Shown here: piece after piece, positions 53,520 through 61,140 of the stretch
Layout of the letters: every line of letters starts with the position of its first letter
Numbering within the stretch: the stretch's first letter is position 1
NCBI GenBank assembly: GCA_050331695.1
Contig: JBHJGP010000020.1
Span: 1-64,000, forward strand
Source: JBHJGP01 sp050331695
GTDB lineage: Bacteria > Pseudomonadota > Alphaproteobacteria > Geminicoccales > Geminicoccaceae
Length of the DNA stretch: 64,000 nt
Direction of reading: 5' to 3'
Made by a program: the position numbers and the translations under genes
The notes under the pieces: generated by a model
The model's database searches: none
The model's input: only the letters and a program-made list of their open reading frames with translations
Told to the model about the DNA's origin: nothing

Positions 53520-54536
53520 TTAGGCTCGCTCATCTCGGTCAGGGATGTCAACGGTCTTCTCGGAACCGTCCGTCGCCGCGGCCATCACCATGAGCTGATC
53601 GAAGGACGCCGGCGGCGCCCGCTCGAAACGCATCGCCTCGCCGCTCACCGGATGGCGAAAACCCAATGTCCGTGCATGTAAAAAGATCCGTTCCGCCGCC
53701 GCAATCCGTTTGACTACGGCCTCGGTCACTTTGGGTTGCCTCCGGGATCGATAGACAGGATCGCCCAGGATGGGGTGGCCGATCGAGGTCAGGTGAACCC
53801 GTATCTGATGGGTTCGGCCGGTCTCGAGACGGCAACTTACCCTTGCGATATCGCCTTCCGCCACGGCGATCCGCCGCAGGTGGGTCCGGGCCGGTTTGCC
53901 GCCCCGGGCGACGATCGCCATACGCTTGCGGTCCTTGGGATGCCGGCCGATCGCGCCTTCGATCATCTTGTGTTCCGGCGGCCGACCGAAGACCAGTGCC
54001 TCGTACACGCGCTCCACCGAATGGACCGTGAACTGGGCAGAAAGGCTCCGATGGGCACCGTCATGTTTGGCGACCACCATGACCCCGCTCACATCCTTGT
54101 CCAGCCGATGGACGATGCCGGGCCGCTCGACACCGCCGATGCCGGAAAGCTGACCCCGACAATGGTGGAGCAGGCCGTGGACCAGGGTTCCGGTTCGGTG
54201 GCCGGGGGCCGGATGGACCACCACACCCGCATCCTTGACCAGGATCAGAAGGTCGTCGTCCTCATAAAGAACATCGAGCGCCAAGGGTTCCGGCGTGAGT
54301 TCGCTCGGCTCGGCGCGCGGCATGGTCACCTGGATCCAGTCGCCGTCCTGGACGCTCTTCGACGGCTCGTTGATCTTTTCGCCGGCGACGCTTACGTGGC
54401 CGTGTCTCACCAATTGGGCGAGGCGCGTGCGTGACAGGTCAGGCAGGGCTTGAGCGAGGTAACGATCCAAACGCTGCCCCGCGTCCGTCGGACCTACGGT
54501 AAGGCGAATGGATGATGGCGGCTCCGAAATCGACAC
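53520..54536 (-). CDS. RluA-family rRNA pseudouridine synthase (RluD-like)
   Basis: 338 residues. The N-terminal S4 RNA-binding domain (RLDRYLAQALPDLSRTRLAQLVRHGHVSVAG) is followed by the catalytic domain with RIVHRLDKDVSG, where Asp is the nucleophile, and the pairing motif RTHQIRVHLTSIGHPILGD. These match RluD-type synthases for 23S rRNA; the exact positions modified are inferred. The start at 54536 overlaps the divergent small gene by 25 bp, so the two promoters must overlap or one start is downstream. Confidence 0.92.
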   Translation of the reverse strand: MSISEPPSSIRLTVGPTDAGQRLDRYLAQALPDLSRTRLAQLVRHGHVSVAGEKINEPSKSVQDGDWIQVTMPRAEPSELTPEPLALDVLYEDDDLLILVKDAGVVVHPAPGHRTGTLVHGLLHHCRGQLSGIGGVERPGIVHRLDKDVSGVMVVAKHDGAHRSLSAQFTVHSVERVYEALVFGRPPEHKMIEGAIGRHPKDRKRMAIVARGGKPARTHLRRIAVAEGDIARVSCRLETGRTHQIRVHLTSIGHPILGDPVYRSRRQPKVTEAVVKRIAAAERIFLHARTLGFRHPVSGEAMRFERAPPASFDQLMVMAAATDGSEKTVDIPDRDERA

Positions 54537-54838
54537 CTGACAACTATGCGGCGCTGACCCGGGGTCTCAAGATCTTTGTCGTGGTCGCCGGCATTCTTTT
54601 GGTTCTAGGCTTCGCTCTCCTAATCTATCTGATCCAGAAGAGGGGCGAGCGCCCATCCGCCGCCGACGAGCGCTTGACCGAGACTATGATCGAGGTGCCG
54701 GACGGAGCTCGGCTTGTGCAAATGGAGTTGGACGGCCGCCACGCCTTGGTGCTGTTTGAAACGGCGGGCGGCGATCAATTCCTGAGCCTGATCGATATGC
54801 GGAGCGGGGAGCAGGAAAGCCTGGTGCGGCTTCCCTGA
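54512..54838 (+). CDS. Small single-span membrane protein (possibly DUF6476)
   Basis: 108 residues. One transmembrane helix (LKIFVVVAGILLVLGFALLIYLI, about 19-41) is followed by a soluble domain of about 60 residues with VPDGARLVQMELDGRHALVLFETAGGDQFLSLIDMRSGEQ, which reads as a few beta strands. It resembles small alphaproteobacterial proteins found next to an RluA-family gene. Its ATG at 54512 lies inside the 5' end of the divergent pseudouridine synthase gene; ATG 54515 is equivalent. The RNA methyltransferase follows 20 bp downstream. Function unknown. Confidence 0.72.
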   Translation: MMAAPKSTPDNYAALTRGLKIFVVVAGILLVLGFALLIYLIQKRGERPSAADERLTETMIEVPDGARLVQMELDGRHALVLFETAGGDQFLSLIDMRSGEQESLVRLP

Positions 54839-54858
54839 CGCGCGGGGTCAAAAGGGCC

Positions 54859-55929
54859 ATGGCGGAGCCGGTCTGCCGCCATTTCGGCGTTTGCGGCGGT
54901 TGCCAGCTTCAGGGTCTGGATGCCGCCGATTACGAAAGCCGAAAGCTTGCCAGGCTGGCGCCGGTGCTGGCACTGAACCCCCAAGCGGTGGCACCCCTGG
55001 CGACAAGCCCACCGGGTGTTCGCCGGCGCCTGCGTTTGGGTTTCCAAAGGACCCGCGATCAGGTCCTTGTCGGCCACCGCCAGGCGAGGTCGAAGAAGAT
55101 TGTCGATCTGCACGAATGTCCGATCAGCCAGCCGGAGGTCGTCACGATGGTGGGTCGGCTTCGGGAGTTGCTGAGCGATGAAAGCGTCTGCTGGTCGAAG
55201 GGCGAAGTGTCGCTGACGGCGTTCGGCCAAGCCCTCGATGTCGTTATCCTGGCCGAGCCGGAACCCGACCTGGCGACACGGGAAGCTTTGGCATTGTGGG
55301 CGCCGGCCGTGGGTGTCGCGCGGATCGGCTGGCAGCCCTCCCCCACTCACACGGTCGAACTACTTCTGGAGCTCACAAAACCACGGCTTTCTTATGGATC
55401 TCTTGCCGTCATCCCGGCCCTTGGGGGGTTTCTGCAGGCCTCACCTTGGGCCGACGACCGTTTGCGCGCGATCGTCAGCGAGGCGTTGGAGGGATGCGAG
55501 AGCGTCGCCGAGTGCCACGCCGGCACAGGCACCCTGACCCTGGCGTTGTTGAAGGAAGGCAAGCGGGTCGCGGCCTTCGAGCGGGATGAAAGCGCGCTCA
55601 AAGCCCTTGCCGCGCTCAGCCATCCTCGTCTCACTTGGCACCAGGTCGATCTGGAGCGCACGCCTCCCAAGCCAGGTGAGCTTGAGGGGTTCGACGCGGT
55701 GCTGCTCGACCCACCCCGAGCCGGCGCCGAACGATTGTGCCAGAGCCTCGATGAAAGCGGTGTCGACCGCATCATCTACGTTTCCTGCGAGCCGAAAACA
55801 CTCGCCAGAGACGGCTCACGTCTCACCCGGTTCGAACTGACGAAGCTCCAGCCGGTCGATCAGTTTCTCTACGCCGACCATCTGGAATGCGTTGCCCGTT
55901 TCGATCGGGTCCGACCTCTCGGCTCTTGA
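54859..55929 (+). CDS. TrmA/RlmCD-family [4Fe-4S] RNA 5-methyluridine methyltransferase
   Basis: 356 residues. N-terminal Cys residues in CRHFGVCGGCQLQ (6-15) and the later HECP provide the four ligands of the Fe-S cluster found in RlmC, RlmD and related enzymes. There is no TRAM domain, so it is a short form. SAM motif variant AECHAGTGTLTLALL, then LLDPPRAGA and the catalytic YVSCEPKTLARD, with the nucleophilic Cys, complete the family signature. Modifies a uridine in rRNA or tRNA. TrmFO already makes m5U54 in this genome, so an rRNA target is more likely. Confidence 0.88.
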   Translation: MAEPVCRHFGVCGGCQLQGLDAADYESRKLARLAPVLALNPQAVAPLATSPPGVRRRLRLGFQRTRDQVLVGHRQARSKKIVDLHECPISQPEVVTMVGRLRELLSDESVCWSKGEVSLTAFGQALDVVILAEPEPDLATREALALWAPAVGVARIGWQPSPTHTVELLLELTKPRLSYGSLAVIPALGGFLQASPWADDRLRAIVSEALEGCESVAECHAGTGTLTLALLKEGKRVAAFERDESALKALAALSHPRLTWHQVDLERTPPKPGELEGFDAVLLDPPRAGAERLCQSLDESGVDRIIYVSCEPKTLARDGSRLTRFELTKLQPVDQFLYADHLECVARFDRVRPLGS

Positions 55930-55968
55930 TCTCGGCTCTGGGGCTCCCTAAACAACAGCTTCCGTTTG

Positions 55969-56043
55969 GGCCCCATCGTCTAGCGGTCAGGACGCCGGCC
56001 TCTCACGCCGGAAACACGGGTTCGAGTCCCGTTGGGGTCACCA
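55969..56043 (+). tRNA. tRNA-Glu (CTC)
   Basis: 75 nt including an encoded CCA (56041-56043). Acceptor GGCCCCA pairs with TGGGGTC (one G-T). Anticodon stem CCGGC/GCCGG with loop CTCTCAC gives anticodon CTC at 56002-56004, decoding GAG. The T-arm CGGGTTCGAGTCCCG is canonical. It lies 40 bp after the RNA methyltransferase gene. Confidence 0.96.
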
Positions 56044-56059
56044 GCGCAGTGAATTCGAT

Positions 56060-56860
56060 CTATTGCGCTTCGGCGTAGGTCTTCAGCGCCGAATAGGTGA
56101 AGCTGTAATCCGTATCGGTCAGCGGCTTGTGGCAAGCGAGGCATGACGCGTGGTTCACCTCGTTGTGTGAGCCGTCCGGCGCGAACACTGCGTAGTTCCA
56201 GTCGCCGTTCCTCAGTCGCTCGGGGATCATCTGGCCCCAACCCTCTTGTTTCTCCATGGCGGTGAAGGCAGCGAGCTCCTCGGCGACGAAATGACCGTCT
56301 TCGCCGGTCACGGGATTGCCGTCGCCGTCCATCTGGGCCTTGAAAACTTCGACCAACAGATAGGAGCCCAGGGGAAAATCACCGCCGTCCCGAACCGCGT
56401 CCAGTGCTTCCTGATTGGCCCAGTAGTAGCGCACCTGGCCCCGGTCCTCGAACGAGATGGTGTCGTAGCGGATGAAGTTTTCCTCGTAATTTTCGGGGAA
56501 GCTGACCCGTTCCGTCGTCAGCGCTGGGAGAAGCGCTGAGGTGACGGTGCCAGAAGGCGCACCGGAAAGGCCCGCATAGTACGCCGCCACGTTGGCGATA
56601 TCCCCATCCGAAAGCTGGGCCGCGATCGCGTTCATCGATGCGTTCTCGCGGCTGCCGTCGCGAAACTGCTCGAGTTGGGCCGCCAGGTAAGCTTCCTTCT
56701 GGCCCGCCAGATTGGGAATGTCATCGGCGACGCTGATCCCGTTCTCGCCATGGCAGGCCGCGCAGGTGCTGGCGACTTCCTTGCCGGCCTCAACGTCGGC
56801 GGCAATGGCGGCGGGCGAAATCAAGAGAACCGCGCTGGCGATCGGCATCGCTCGAAACAT
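56060..56860 (-). CDS. Cytochrome c / cytochrome P460 fusion protein
   Basis: 266 residues. A signal peptide (1-20, ending AIA) is followed by a class I cytochrome c domain (about 22-105): CAACHGENG with haem motif at 33-37 and distal Met likely in ENASMNAIAAQLSD. A second part (about 125-266) resembles cytochrome P460: ENFIRYDTISFEDRGQVRYYWAN, SYLLVEVFKAQMDGDGNPV and the haem motif CLACHKP at 240-246. It is therefore a periplasmic diheme fusion. Cytochrome P460 enzymes oxidise hydroxylamine or detoxify NO in some bacteria; that role here is inference. Confidence 0.8.
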   Translation of the reverse strand: MFRAMPIASAVLLISPAAIAADVEAGKEVASTCAACHGENGISVADDIPNLAGQKEAYLAAQLEQFRDGSRENASMNAIAAQLSDGDIANVAAYYAGLSGAPSGTVTSALLPALTTERVSFPENYEENFIRYDTISFEDRGQVRYYWANQEALDAVRDGGDFPLGSYLLVEVFKAQMDGDGNPVTGEDGHFVAEELAAFTAMEKQEGWGQMIPERLRNGDWNYAVFAPDGSHNEVNHASCLACHKPLTDTDYSFTYSALKTYAEAQ

Positions 56861-56933
56861 ATCAAGGCCTCCCGAGCCTCAGTTGATTTTGGCGATCGTC
56901 ACCGGAGCACTGGCCGCAAGCAATGCGTTATCG

Positions 56934-57674
56934 ATGACATCACGACAGCGTGATCAAGCACCCGCCACATCGTCAGAATTGAACGATCTTCGGATCTATG
57001 ACGACTTCGCCGATCGTTGGTGGAGCGGCTCGGTCGGCTGGCTTCGGACGCTCAACAATATGGTGCCGGCCAGACTCCGTTATTTCGACGGGGTCATCGG
57101 TGATTGGCAGGGCAAGACCGTGCTGGATATCGGTTGTGGCGGCGGCTTCATGGCCGAGGCGCTTGCCGACAAGGGCGCATCCGTCATTGGGATCGATCCG
57201 GCTGAGGATGCCATCCGAGCCGCCCGGGCCCATGCCGATGAGCGAAAGCTGGAAATCGATTACAGGGTGGGGACGGGGGAGAATCTGCCATTCAATGACG
57301 AAAGCTTCGATGCCATCGTCTGCGTCGACGTGTTAGAGCATGTGGCGGACGTGAACCGGGTGATCACCGAGGCGGCCCGGGTATCCAAATCCGGAAGTCT
57401 GTTTCTGTTCGATACCATCAACCGCAACCCGCTGGCCCGCCTGGTGGCAGTCTTTGCAGCCGAGCGTGTCTTACGATTGCTGCCCAGGGGCACCCACGAC
57501 CCTGACAAGTTCATCACGCCCGGCGAACTCAAAACCATGCTCGAGCAGGCGGGATTTTCGGATGTGAGCTTCGCCGGTCTGGGCCCCACCGGCATCAACC
57601 GCCGGTTCGATCTCACCTTCGGCCGGGTGCCGACCACGCTCGTTCAGTATATGGGGCACGGCCGGCGGGTGTAA
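56934..57674 (+). CDS. ubiG: Ubiquinone-pathway O-methyltransferase UbiG-like
   Basis: 246 residues from the ATG at 56934. SAM motif TVLDIGCGGGFMAEALADKGASVIGIDP is preceded by the WWSGSVGWLRTLNNMVPARLRYF segment. The substrate-lid text FDTINRNPLARLVAVFAAERVLRLLPRGTHDPDKFITPGEL is very close to that of UbiG. It catalyses O-methylations in ubiquinone synthesis, on polyprenyl-catechol intermediates. It is divergent from the P460 fusion. No ubi gene is nearby, so another quinone or phenol substrate cannot be ruled out. Confidence 0.78.
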   Translation: MTSRQRDQAPATSSELNDLRIYDDFADRWWSGSVGWLRTLNNMVPARLRYFDGVIGDWQGKTVLDIGCGGGFMAEALADKGASVIGIDPAEDAIRAARAHADERKLEIDYRVGTGENLPFNDESFDAIVCVDVLEHVADVNRVITEAARVSKSGSLFLFDTINRNPLARLVAVFAAERVLRLLPRGTHDPDKFITPGELKTMLEQAGFSDVSFAGLGPTGINRRFDLTFGRVPTTLVQYMGHGRRV

Positions 57675-57683
57675 GCGGTCCGC

Positions 57684-58757
57684 TCACGCCGGCGCCTCGT
57701 CGAGAACCTCGCTCATCGGATTCCAGTCGAAATCGGCGCGAACGATGCCGTGATCATTGGCGCCGATCTTCGAGCGTTCTCTCTTACTGTCCAGAACCAG
57801 GTGATCAGTCACCACGGTCATCTCTCGGAACGACCACAGCCGGTTTGCAGCGTGGTCGTAAAAAGCGTCCGAGACCAGGATGTGATCGAGGCTCTCCATC
57901 TTTTCTTTGTAGATGTGGGTGAAATAGACATGGCGGAGCGAGCGAAGCTGCTGCAGCCGCTCGACCGAATAAAGCCCGCGATCCGAGCGGGAACCAGCGC
58001 GGCTCTTCTCGAAAAACCGGTAGCCCGGATCGCCGCTCAACAGCTCGGTCGAAATTGACAGGCTGCCGTCATTAAGATCGCCCATGACGACGAACGGCGC
58101 GTCGTTGCCCTTCATCTCAGTGTCCAGAATGGCGCGCAGCGCTCCCGCCTCGGCGATCCGGCGGATATGGCTGACGACGCTCTGGGCAATGCCGTAGTGA
58201 TTGTCCTGCACGGCCGGCGTGTTGGCGTGGCGACGGAGACGCGTTGGGCCCTTGGATTTGAAATGAGCCACGTAGACGGTGATCGGCGGCGGCTTGGGTC
58301 TGCGCCCCCGGGGTTGGATCGTCACCTTCAGCGGCGGGCGGGAGAATTGTGAAATGGTGACCGACACCATCTCATGGGGCTCGCGCGCCTCCTTCAGCTC
58401 CTCGAAACGGGCGTCTTCGGGGAACGCTTCGATCCACAGAGGCTCGCTGGCGATCAACCCTTTTCTGGCCGCGAGCGCGACCTGAATGGTGGCGGGATCC
58501 TGGTCGCGGGCGAGGATCTCGTAACCGTCCGCGAGGCCGGCCCGTTCGAAGATCCGCTCCAGCGCCTCCCGGCGCCAGCACTCTTGAAAGCCGATGACGT
58601 CGGCATCGGCCTCGATGAGCTGCCTGGCGGACCAATCAAGCTTGCGTTCGAACTCGTCGTTCGTCCAACCGTCGCGGTCTGAGTAGATTTGTTCGCCGGG
58701 TAGGTGGAGATTGTAGAGATTGAACGTGGCGAAGGAGATGTCGCGGCTGTTGGCCAT
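57684..58757 (-). CDS. Cytosolic endonuclease/exonuclease/phosphatase (EEP) family hydrolase
   Basis: 357 residues, no signal or membrane segment. The EEP active site is complete: FATFNLYNLHLPG (Asn), VIGFQECW (Glu), YVAHFKSKGP (His), VMGDLNDGS (Asp-x-Asn), MESLDHILVS and ANDHGIVRADF (Asp-His). The RGRRPKPPP loop is basic and Pro-rich. It lies 30 bp downstream of the TIM-barrel gene on the same strand; a Pho box precedes that gene. A phosphodiesterase or sugar-phosphate phosphatase acting under phosphate starvation is suggested by context only. Confidence 0.8.
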   Translation of the reverse strand: MANSRDISFATFNLYNLHLPGEQIYSDRDGWTNDEFERKLDWSARQLIEADADVIGFQECWRREALERIFERAGLADGYEILARDQDPATIQVALAARKGLIASEPLWIEAFPEDARFEELKEAREPHEMVSVTISQFSRPPLKVTIQPRGRRPKPPPITVYVAHFKSKGPTRLRRHANTPAVQDNHYGIAQSVVSHIRRIAEAGALRAILDTEMKGNDAPFVVMGDLNDGSLSISTELLSGDPGYRFFEKSRAGSRSDRGLYSVERLQQLRSLRHVYFTHIYKEKMESLDHILVSDAFYDHAANRLWSFREMTVVTDHLVLDSKRERSKIGANDHGIVRADFDWNPMSEVLDEAPA

Positions 58758-58787
58758 GAGCTGCCCCTGGGCTTTTGAACAGGCCTT

Positions 58788-59714
58788 TCAGGCGGCGGCG
58801 GACGACGCGACCGCGCTCTTGTTGGCAAGCTCGAGGTAGGTCTGGGCGCCGGCGGCGATATCGTCGAGCGCGCCCCAGTGGCGCTCGCCGATCTCCAGGA
58901 TCATCACGGACCCGGAGCGACAACTGAGATTGGCGAACAATTCATGCCAGTCGATGTTGCCCCATCCGGGGGGCAGATGCAGATCGCCCATGCCGAAAGC
59001 GATGCGCTCTGATTCCGAGAAGTGCCGGGCCAGGGTGTTCGGCCTTCCGAAACTGTCGTGAACGTGGATATGGCCGGCGACCGGCGCGAAGGCCCGGACG
59101 GCATCCTCGAGATCGCGGCCCAAGAGGGTCGCCATGATGTAACAATGGCTGAAGTCGAGCGTGCCGCACAGGTTGGGGTGGTCGAGGCTGGCGATCCGCA
59201 TCGCCAGGTGCCAGGGGTCGGGGGTATAAAAGGCGTGGGATTCCGTGAACAGCGTTTCGACCGCCACCCTCATGCCGAGTTCGGCGGCCTGATCGGCCAG
59301 GGTGAGCAGCGCTTCGTCTTCCAAAGCTTCAAGACGCGCGATCGCTTCGTCATCCTGGCGATCGACGAAACCCGGATGATGAACCATGACGCTGGCACCG
59401 ACGTCGCCGCCGAGCTCAAGCATCGACCGCGCAACCTGAAGATGTAGCTCTCGGTGATCCTCATCCATGAAATTGGCGCCGAGCGCGCCGTGGATCGTAT
59501 ATTGGAGGCGATGGCGCGAGCAGATCCGCTCCAGCATCCGACGGCGGTGAGGCAGAATTCGTCCGCCGCTCAAAATGTCGGCATCGCTGAGGCGCAACTC
59601 GGCGTGACTGGCGCCCGCTTGCTCGATCCGGGAAAGCGCGTCATCCAATCCCGACAGATCGGGTTCGCCGCCAATGGTGCTGAAGCCAAACCCGGCCAGG
59701 AGATGATGTTCCAT
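58788..59714 (-). CDS. TIM-barrel sugar phosphate isomerase/epimerase-like protein, Pho-regulated candidate
   Basis: 308 residues of the AP-endonuclease-2/xylose-isomerase-like fold. Possible metal ligands: His in YTIHGALG, His-His in VMVHHPGFV, Glu in VAVETLFTE, Asp-x-x-His in GTLDFSHCY, His-x-His in HIHVHDSFG and Glu in ILEIGERH. The complete ligand set suggests an active enzyme, but the substrate is unknown. It heads a two-gene unit with the EEP hydrolase. A Pho box (59789-59806) lies 75 bp upstream. It is separated from phnF by 115 bp, so it appears to be an independent Pho-controlled transcript. Confidence 0.78.
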   Translation of the reverse strand: MEHHLLAGFGFSTIGGEPDLSGLDDALSRIEQAGASHAELRLSDADILSGGRILPHRRRMLERICSRHRLQYTIHGALGANFMDEDHRELHLQVARSMLELGGDVGASVMVHHPGFVDRQDDEAIARLEALEDEALLTLADQAAELGMRVAVETLFTESHAFYTPDPWHLAMRIASLDHPNLCGTLDFSHCYIMATLLGRDLEDAVRAFAPVAGHIHVHDSFGRPNTLARHFSESERIAFGMGDLHLPPGWGNIDWHELFANLSCRSGSVMILEIGERHWGALDDIAAGAQTYLELANKSAVASSAAA

Positions 59715-59788
59715 GGGTGTCCGTTTCTGGTGAACTTCAACTTAAACGTTAGATCCGCCTCCTGAATCTATGCTGTTATCTCAACTGT

Positions 59789-59806
59789 GTGACAGCAATT
59801 CGACAG
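59789..59806 (-). promoter_or_regulatory. Pho box upstream of the TIM-barrel/EEP pair
   Basis: Read on the minus strand: CTGTCGA, a 4-bp spacer ATTG, then CTGTCAC, against the PhoB consensus CTGTCAT-N4-CTGTCAT (11 of 14 positions). The 7+4+7 geometry is exact. A weaker third unit (TTGAGAT) follows 4 bp on, and a TAGATT-like -10 a further 7 bp downstream. The box lies 75 bp before the gene at 58788-59714. Confidence 0.65.
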
Positions 59807-59829
59807 GTTTTAGGTAAGACTCGTTCTCA

Positions 59830-60594
59830 TCAAGTCTCTAGTTTGAGTTGAACGCGCTGGCCGGCGAAGGCGGCAATTCCGAACTTGACCGGCTTCTGGT
59901 GCGCGTCGACATCCACCGCCTCGGTGACCAAAACTGGCTGTCCAGGCGCTTGTTTCAGCTTCATGGCCTCTTCGGAGGTGGGCAGACGGGTCATCACCTG
60001 GGTTTGGTCCCGGCGATAATCGCCGACACCGCATGCGGCGAGCGCTTCGCTGTACCGTCCACGAGCTGACAAGCTTTCCATCAGCCCGGAAATCACCGGG
60101 AAAAAGCTGGTTGAACAGCAGATCGGGACATTATCCGCATAGCCGACCGATCGGCTGCGGATGACGTTCGCGCCCGGATCCATCCGCAGCATCGACGCTA
60201 CCCGCTCGTCGGCGGCGACGCTTTCGACCTCCAGAAGCGTGGTCGTGGGCTCCAACCCCTGGGCTAAAAGATTGCCCGAAAAACTGGTGCGCCGGGTCAC
60301 GGCATAATCCACTACGAGGTCCTGGGCAAAGATCCCCCGGCCTTGCTCCACACGGACCAAACCCCGGCTCGCCAACTGGCCGACCGCTCTTCGAACGGTG
60401 TGGCGATTGACGCCGAACCGCTTCGCCAGCCGATGCTCACCGGGCAGTTTTTCGCCGGGGCGGTAGACGCCAGCCTCGAGATCTTCCGCCAGCCTCGTTT
60501 CGATTTGATGCCAGAGTGCGACCCCATCCCGCGCAAGAGGTCCACGCGTATCCTGCGAATTGGGAGGTAACGCGGGAAAGTCAGAAACTGTCAT
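59830..60594 (-). CDS. phnF: Phosphonate metabolism transcriptional regulator PhnF (GntR/HutC family)
   Basis: 254 residues. A winged helix-turn-helix domain (about 25-90: LAEDLEAGVYRPGEKLPGEHRLAKRFGVNRHTVRRAV is split as EKLPGEHRLAKRFGVNRHTV) is joined to a UTRA effector domain (about 105-250, with ERVASMLRMDPGANV and PVLVTEAVDVDAHQKPVKF). The position, divergent from phnG, marks it as PhnF. ATG 60594 has AAAGGA 7 nt upstream; no other start precedes the HTH. The start codon and ribosome-binding site lie inside the Pho box for phnG. The effector is probably a phosphonate or phosphate ester. Confidence 0.9.
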   Translation of the reverse strand: MTVSDFPALPPNSQDTRGPLARDGVALWHQIETRLAEDLEAGVYRPGEKLPGEHRLAKRFGVNRHTVRRAVGQLASRGLVRVEQGRGIFAQDLVVDYAVTRRTSFSGNLLAQGLEPTTTLLEVESVAADERVASMLRMDPGANVIRSRSVGYADNVPICCSTSFFPVISGLMESLSARGRYSEALAACGVGDYRRDQTQVMTRLPTSEEAMKLKQAPGQPVLVTEAVDVDAHQKPVKFGIAAFAGQRVQLKLET

Positions 60595-60633
60595 CGGCCT
60601 GTCCTTTACCCGTGCTAAGTGACGGGGTACTAT
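60588..60633 (+). promoter_or_regulatory. Pho box and promoter for the phnGHIJK operon
   Basis: CTGTCAT (60588-60594), CGGC, CTGTCCT (60599-60605) matches the PhoB consensus at 13 of 14 positions. A third, weaker unit CCGTGCT (60610-60616) keeps the 11-bp period. TACTAT (60628-60633), a good -10, begins 11 bp after the last unit, the usual PhoB promoter layout. The first repeat contains the phnF start codon on the other strand. Confidence 0.72.
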
Positions 60634-60642
60634 GTTCTATGT

Positions 60643-60652
60643 TGTCTAGACA
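60643..60652. promoter_or_regulatory. Candidate PhnF operator palindrome
   Basis: TGTCTAGACA is a perfect 10-bp palindrome located 10 bp downstream of the phnG -10 element, at or just after the likely transcription start. Its central TCTAGA with flanking TG/CA resembles operators of HutC-type GntR regulators such as TGGTATAGACCA. It also lies where a minus-strand phnF promoter would be, so PhnF could repress both genes. Confidence 0.5.
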
Positions 60653-60678
60653 TCTACACAAATTTGTCCAATGGAGCA

Positions 60679-61140
60679 ATGACAACCCAGATGATCGAGA
60701 AGCGGCAAAGCTGGTTACGGGTCCTGGTCCTAAGCCCAACTTCCAGTCTCGAAAACGCGCTGGCCAGTGTCGCCCCCTACGCCCTGGAGGAGCCCGACAT
60801 CACCGTGCTCAGGGCCCCGGAGATCGGAATGGTCATGGCCCGCGGCCGCATGGGCGGAACAGGTGCCGCCTTCAATATGGGCGAGGTTTCGGTAACCCGC
60901 TGCGCGGTCGCCGATCGCCAGGGACGGGTCGGCCAGAGCTATGTGATGGGCCGGGACAAGAGGAAAGCCGAGTTGGTGGCACGGCTCGATCTTTTTCTTC
61001 AGGATCCCGCGCATCAAGAGCGGCTGTGGCGCGATGTGGTGGAACCGCTGGCGAAAGAGCTGGATGCGTCGGCCACCGATCTCTCCCGGAAAGCGGCCGC
61101 AACCAGAGTTGAATTCTTCACCATGGCCCGCGGCTCATGA
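60679..61140 (+). CDS. phnG: C-P lyase complex subunit PhnG
   Basis: 153 residues from ATG 60679 (alternative ATG 60691). PhnG is a structural and catalytic subunit of the PhnGHIJ core that transfers phosphonate to ATP-derived ribose. Recognisable text is ITVLRAPEIGMVMARGRMGGTGAAFNMGEVSVTRCAV, then GQSYVMGRDKRKAELVARLDLFLQDP. The family length is about 150. The GGAG at 60673-60676 is very close to the first ATG, so the second is possible. Overlaps phnH by 4 bp. Confidence 0.92.
   Translation: MTTQMIEKRQSWLRVLVLSPTSSLENALASVAPYALEEPDITVLRAPEIGMVMARGRMGGTGAAFNMGEVSVTRCAVADRQGRVGQSYVMGRDKRKAELVARLDLFLQDPAHQERLWRDVVEPLAKELDASATDLSRKAAATRVEFFTMARGS

Noticed and set aside
55980..56240. Minus-strand ORF containing NGTRTRVSGVRGRRPDR
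   Set aside because: Antisense translation of tRNA-Glu, continuing out of frame through the cytochrome gene.
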